The notes under the pieces are model-generated. The model made no database searches, was not told where the DNA came from, and saw only the letters and a program-made list of their open reading frames with translations. Below, piece after piece: positions 60,367-64,000 of a stretch of DNA of 64,000 nucleotides. Both the position numbers and the translations under genes were made by a program. Source of the stretch: Clostridium sp. (GTDB lineage Bacteria > Bacillota > Clostridia > Lachnospirales > Lachnospiraceae); the NCBI GenBank assembly GCA_018377235.1, contig JAGZZT010000011.1, positions 1-64,000 on the forward strand, given 5' to 3'. How positions within the stretch are numbered: the stretch's first letter is position 1; every line of letters starts with the position of its first letter.

Positions 60367-62823
60367 ATGGATATTAACGAGGAAACAGGGCGCGCGTTCA
60401 GAGGCATGGTAGAGGAAGCGGAGCGCCTTCATCTGGAATATGTCACTCCGGAGCTTCTGCTTCTCCACATAGCTGCAGAGCCTGTTTTTCAGGAGGCCTT
60501 CGAAAGCTGCGGAGGAGAGATTAGAAAAATGACAGAGCAGCTGGAGGAATATATAAACGGACTTCCAGTTCTGTCTGAGGCTCGGAGAGCGGAGGGAGCA
60601 GAACCGGAGCCATCTGCTGATTTAAATGAACTTCTGTTTACAGCCGAGTGGGCTGCCAGAAGCAGCGGAAGAGAGATCGTGGATTTGAGCCACCTGCTCT
60701 CCGCTTATTTCAGCCTGAAGGAGAGTTTTGCTCTCTATTATCTGACAGAACAGGGGATTGACAAAGGAGAACTCCTTCTGGGGCTGATCGAGGCAGAGGA
60801 GGCGGCTGACGAGGACAGCGGTTTAGCTGCAGTCATGTACTCCGGAGCAGAGGCAGGAGCGGAGAAGCAAGAGAGTGAAGCTGAGGATATGGGAGAGGGG
60901 AAAAAGACAAAAGTTTCAGAGGAGGCAGAAGATTCCCAGGGCAGCAGGGGACGCTGGAAAAGCTTTGTAACCTGTCTGAATGAGGAAATTTCTCAGGTAA
61001 ATCCTCTGATTGGACGGGAAAAAGAACTGGAGAGAACCATGCAGATTCTCTGCCGGAAGGAGAAAAATAATCCTCTTCATATTGGGGAGCCGGGAGTGGG
61101 AAAAACAGCGGTGGTCTATGGCCTTGCCAGACTTATGTCTGAGGGAAAGGTTCCAGAGCCCCTGAAAGGAGCGAAAATTTACGCGCTGGATCTGGGAGGA
61201 ATGCTGGCGGGCACTCAGTACAGAGGTGAATTTGAAAAAAGGCTGAAGGCAGTGCTTTCCGGGCTTTCAAAGGAGGAAAAGCCCATTGTTTACCTGGATG
61301 AGATTCACAATATTGTGGGAGCAGGGGCAGTGGGGGAGGGAAGCCTTGACGCCTCCAATCTTTTAAAGCCCTATCTGGTTTCAGGAAGAATCCGTTTTAT
61401 CGGGGCTACTACCCACGAAGAATACAAGCGATATTTTGAAAAAAGCCGAAGCCTGGCCCGCCGTTTTCAAAATGTAGAGATAGCAGAACCGGGGGAAGCC
61501 GAGGCGGCAGAGATTCTGGCAGGGCTAAAAAAGCATTATGAGGAGTATCATGGCGTGTTCTATCAGAAGGGCGTGGTGGAATATATGGTTCATATGAGCG
61601 CCAGATATATAAATGAGCGTTTTCTTCCGGACAAGGCTATTGATCTGATGGATGAGGCGGGAGCTTACAGGAAGCTTCATCCTCTGGCGCAGAAGAGACA
61701 GACGGTAGGGAAAGATGTAGTGGACGAGATCCTTGCGAAAATCTGTCGTATCCCCAGACAGACTGTGGAGAGCAGTGAAACGAAAAAGCTGGCTTCTCTG
61801 GAAAAACGTCTGGCGGCCCAGGTATTCGGCCAGGAAGAGGCAGTGAAAGAGGTAGCTAACGCCATCAAGTTTTCCAGAGCTGGTCTGGTGGAGTCTGGAA
61901 AACCTCTGGCCAGCTTTCTTTTTGTAGGTCCCACAGGCGTAGGAAAAACGGAGATTGCCAGAACCCTTGCTAAGGATCTGGGAATTCGTCTGCTCCGCTT
62001 CGACATGAGCGAATATGAGGAAAAACACGCTGTGGCTAAGCTGATCGGCGCGCCGGCCGGTTATGTGGGTTATGAGGAGGGAGGTCTTCTTACTGAAGCA
62101 GTCAGGAAGAATCCCCATGCAGTTCTTCTGCTGGATGAGATAGAAAAAGCCCACCCTGATATTTACAACATTCTTCTGCAGGTGATGGATTATGCTACTC
62201 TTACTGATAATCAGGGAAGAAAGGCTGATTTCCGAAATGTGATTCTCATTATGACCTCCAATGCTGGAGCGGGCAGGATGTCAAAGCCAGGCCTTGGCTT
62301 TATGGGAAGCATTGAAGAGGAGACGCAAAAGGGAGACGAGGCGGTTCTCGATGAGGTAAAGCGTGTATTTCAGCCTGAGTTCAGAAACCGTTTGAACAGG
62401 ATCATTGTGTTCCACAGTATTGACAGCAAGACTGCAGAAGCGGTAGCAGGAAAGAAGCTGGAGGAACTGGGAGAGCTTTTATCTGACAGGCAGGTGGAAT
62501 TTTCTTATACCAGAAAGGCTTTAGAGCTGCTTGCCGAAAAGGGAGTGAGCAGAGAATATGGAGCCAGAGAGCTGGGGCGAGTGATAGACCGTGAGATCAA
62601 GCCTCTGCTGGTGGATCGTCTGCTGTTTGGCACTTTGAAAAAGGGAGGCGTCTGCTGTCTGGACACAGAGCTGAAAGGGGAAAAGGAAAAGAAATTTGCA
62701 GTACGGGAGGCAGATGGAAGAAATCCAGCCAGAGGCAGGAAGGAAGAAAAGCCAGGGACAAGGAAGGGAGGAAACCGTGAAATTTCAGAAAAGAGAGGGA
62801 AAAACAGAGAAAGACAGGCTTAG
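60367..62823 (+). CDS. clpA: ATP-dependent Clp protease ATPase ClpA
   Basis: An 818-residue AAA+ unfoldase that feeds proteins to ClpP. Residues 1-~150 are the Clp N domain; an acidic linker (about 150-200); D1 ATPase with GEPGVGKT near 239-246; D2 with GPTGVGKT near 520-527 and LLLDEIEKAH. The loop KPGLGFMGS near 639 contains the ClpP-contact LGF motif. Being ClpA rather than ClpC is supported by the ClpS gene directly upstream and no UVR coiled-coil. A charged tail of about 50 residues rich in K, E and R follows the D2 domain; its last 47 bases overlap the next gene. In Clostridia clpA with clpS occurs beside ClpC. Confidence 0.95.
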   Translation: MDINEETGRAFRGMVEEAERLHLEYVTPELLLLHIAAEPVFQEAFESCGGEIRKMTEQLEEYINGLPVLSEARRAEGAEPEPSADLNELLFTAEWAARSSGREIVDLSHLLSAYFSLKESFALYYLTEQGIDKGELLLGLIEAEEAADEDSGLAAVMYSGAEAGAEKQESEAEDMGEGKKTKVSEEAEDSQGSRGRWKSFVTCLNEEISQVNPLIGREKELERTMQILCRKEKNNPLHIGEPGVGKTAVVYGLARLMSEGKVPEPLKGAKIYALDLGGMLAGTQYRGEFEKRLKAVLSGLSKEEKPIVYLDEIHNIVGAGAVGEGSLDASNLLKPYLVSGRIRFIGATTHEEYKRYFEKSRSLARRFQNVEIAEPGEAEAAEILAGLKKHYEEYHGVFYQKGVVEYMVHMSARYINERFLPDKAIDLMDEAGAYRKLHPLAQKRQTVGKDVVDEILAKICRIPRQTVESSETKKLASLEKRLAAQVFGQEEAVKEVANAIKFSRAGLVESGKPLASFLFVGPTGVGKTEIARTLAKDLGIRLLRFDMSEYEEKHAVAKLIGAPAGYVGYEEGGLLTEAVRKNPHAVLLLDEIEKAHPDIYNILLQVMDYATLTDNQGRKADFRNVILIMTSNAGAGRMSKPGLGFMGSIEEETQKGDEAVLDEVKRVFQPEFRNRLNRIIVFHSIDSKTAEAVAGKKLEELGELLSDRQVEFSYTRKALELLAEKGVSREYGARELGRVIDREIKPLLVDRLLFGTLKKGGVCCLDTELKGEKEKKFAVREADGRNPARGRKEEKPGTRKGGNREISEKRGKNRERQA

Positions 62824-64000
62824 AAAGACTGTCGTGATTCCCCAATATTACAGGAGGTTCCGGTGCGCCGGGAATACCTGTCCGGAAACCTGCTGCAGAG
62901 GCTGGGATATCTCTGCAGATCAGGAGACCATGAAGAAATACAGGACGCTGAAAAAGGCTGGTTTTGACTTTGGCGAAGGAGTTGACTTTCTGAGAGGGCG
63001 GATTCGGATGAAGGAAGAAGGATGCCCTTTTCTGGAGAACGGGCTGTGCCGGATCCACCGGGAACTGGGAGAAAAATATCTGTGTCATACCTGCCGCAGC
63101 TATCCCCGCCATGCAGAAGACTATGGAAGCCGCAGAGAGTGGTCTCTGTCTCTGTCATGTCCGGAGGCAGCGGGACTGATTCTGACAAGCCCAAACGGGC
63201 TGCAGCTTCAGGAGTACATTCTGAAAACAGGGGAAGAGGAAGCGCTTTTATTCTGTCTTTTGAAAATCAGAGCGCTTATGTTTTCCTTCCTGTCAGATCG
63301 GACCCGTCCCCTGGAATACAGGCTGGCTCTGATTCTGACTTTGAGCCATGATCTGCAGCCTTTTGTGAAGTGCGCTTTCCAGGATGAGGATGACAGAGAG
63401 AGTTTCAAACACATGGAAGAGATTTTGAACCGGTATGAACTGTTCAAAACCCCTGCTGGATACAGGTGGCTTTTAAGAAAACTCTCTAAGTGGGAAAAAA
63501 GGCCGGAGGAGCGATATGACTCCATGGCTGGATTTTTAGGCCTTTTGAGAGAAATGCCGGAAATTTATCCTGGATTTGACTTTATGGTTTCAGAGTGGAT
63601 GGAGAATCTGTACAGGACAGAAGAAGGGTATAGGGACTATAAAAAGATGATATCTGCTGCAGGCTTTGACTCAAATGGAGAGCTGAAGCTGGAATCCTGC
63701 CTCTGGTATGAAAACCTGGCTTCCAGTCTTCTTTATGTCTATACTCTGGGAGCTGTGTATGACGGACAACTGCATTCCAAGGTAAAATTCGTTTTATTTT
63801 TTATGCTCTGTATCAGGGAAGCGTATACGGCCTCAAAGACAGAGGGAAAAGAACAAGGCGAAGAGCTTTTTATAGAGCTGGTATCCAGATTCTGCCGTCA
63901 GATCGAACATTCGGATAAGGTTCTGGATCAGATAGAACAGGCCATCAGAGGGCAGAGGAGATTTTGCATGGAAGCATTTCTGATCAATCTTCTGAATTGA
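62777..64000 (+). CDS. FliB-like (flagellin lysine-N-methylase family) cysteine-cluster protein, second copy
   Basis: A 407-residue FliB-family protein whose TGA is the last codon of the window, so it is complete. C30-x4-C35-x3-C39-C40 (FRCAGNTCPETCC), then GCPFLENGLCRIH, YLCHTCRSYPRH and SCPEA give the same cysteine pattern as the copy at 22873; the two proteins differ widely outside it. The start is GTG 62777, chosen because GGGAGG lies 6 bases ahead; it lies inside the end of clpA, so expression with clpA is likely. No flagellin is present in the window; role unknown. Confidence 0.85.
   Translation: MKFQKREGKTEKDRLRKTVVIPQYYRRFRCAGNTCPETCCRGWDISADQETMKKYRTLKKAGFDFGEGVDFLRGRIRMKEEGCPFLENGLCRIHRELGEKYLCHTCRSYPRHAEDYGSRREWSLSLSCPEAAGLILTSPNGLQLQEYILKTGEEEALLFCLLKIRALMFSFLSDRTRPLEYRLALILTLSHDLQPFVKCAFQDEDDRESFKHMEEILNRYELFKTPAGYRWLLRKLSKWEKRPEERYDSMAGFLGLLREMPEIYPGFDFMVSEWMENLYRTEEGYRDYKKMISAAGFDSNGELKLESCLWYENLASSLLYVYTLGAVYDGQLHSKVKFVLFFMLCIREAYTASKTEGKEQGEELFIELVSRFCRQIEHSDKVLDQIEQAIRGQRRFCMEAFLINLLN

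Noticed and set aside
1..64000. CRISPR arrays, tRNA or rRNA genes
   Set aside because: No regularly spaced repeats and no cloverleaf or rRNA-like sequence were noticed by eye; a covariance search was not possible.

Overview
The window looks like chromosomal DNA of an anaerobic, Gram-positive gut Clostridium, most likely a Lachnospiraceae (Clostridium cluster XIVa) member. The signs are strong AGGAGG ribosome binding sites, sigma-A promoters, CIRCE/HrcA-type heat-shock control, a tripartite tricarboxylate transporter, BMP-type nucleoside uptake, and families common in that group (DUF4358 with MBOAT and DHHW proteins, DUF5721, EndoQ-UvrD). The family placement is an inference from gene content. 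No tRNA, rRNA or CRISPR array was seen.

Region 1 (1-10.1 kb) is accessory DNA: the first codons of a probable IS1182-like transposase at the left edge, an intact IS256-family element, a gene remnant cut by it, an AT-rich pair (SEC-C protein with a HEPN-like R-x4-H motif; RhuM-family protein), about 550 bp without a convincing gene, then a same-strand trio: an SF1 helicase with a DUF2726-like tail, a divergent short cis-prenyltransferase homologue, and a DUF262-DUF1524-DUF4268 (GmrSD-like) protein. This is the best candidate in the window for an uncharacterised, possibly anti-phage, system.

Region 2 (10.1-22.7 kb) is metabolic and envelope related: a cysteine desulfidase/serine dehydratase-like enzyme with a divergent LysR regulator, a URO-D family protein divergent from a TctCBA transporter (both promoters carry a TTGGACAA motif), a membrane-anchored Asp-box protein, an operon of DUF4358 lipoprotein, MBOAT acyltransferase and DHHW protein (polymer O-acylation), and a peroxiredoxin.

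Region 3 (22.7-47.1 kb) is mainly housekeeping: a FliB-like protein and an EndoQ-UvrD fusion; Maf, a HAD phosphatase, a PrsA-like lipoprotein and a GH3 enzyme; M18 and M14 peptidases; htpG behind a CIRCE element; ArsR with a nitroreductase; DegV, CapA-like, YhcC-like radical SAM, galactokinase, AlkD-like, cytidylate-kinase-like and MATE genes.

Region 4 (47.1-59.8 kb) is a nucleoside salvage locus. A LacI regulator fused to a ribokinase-type sugar kinase is divergent from a BMP lipoprotein, ABC ATPase (frameshifted at an A7 run), two permeases, a nucleoside hydrolase, an M20 hydrolase, a ThuA/GATase-like protein and a second PfkB kinase, followed by another M20 hydrolase. The genes suggest uptake of a nucleoside, cleavage to base and ribose, and phosphorylation of the ribose.

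Region 5 (59.9-64.0 kb) holds clpS, clpA and a second FliB-like gene that overlaps the end of clpA and finishes at the window edge.
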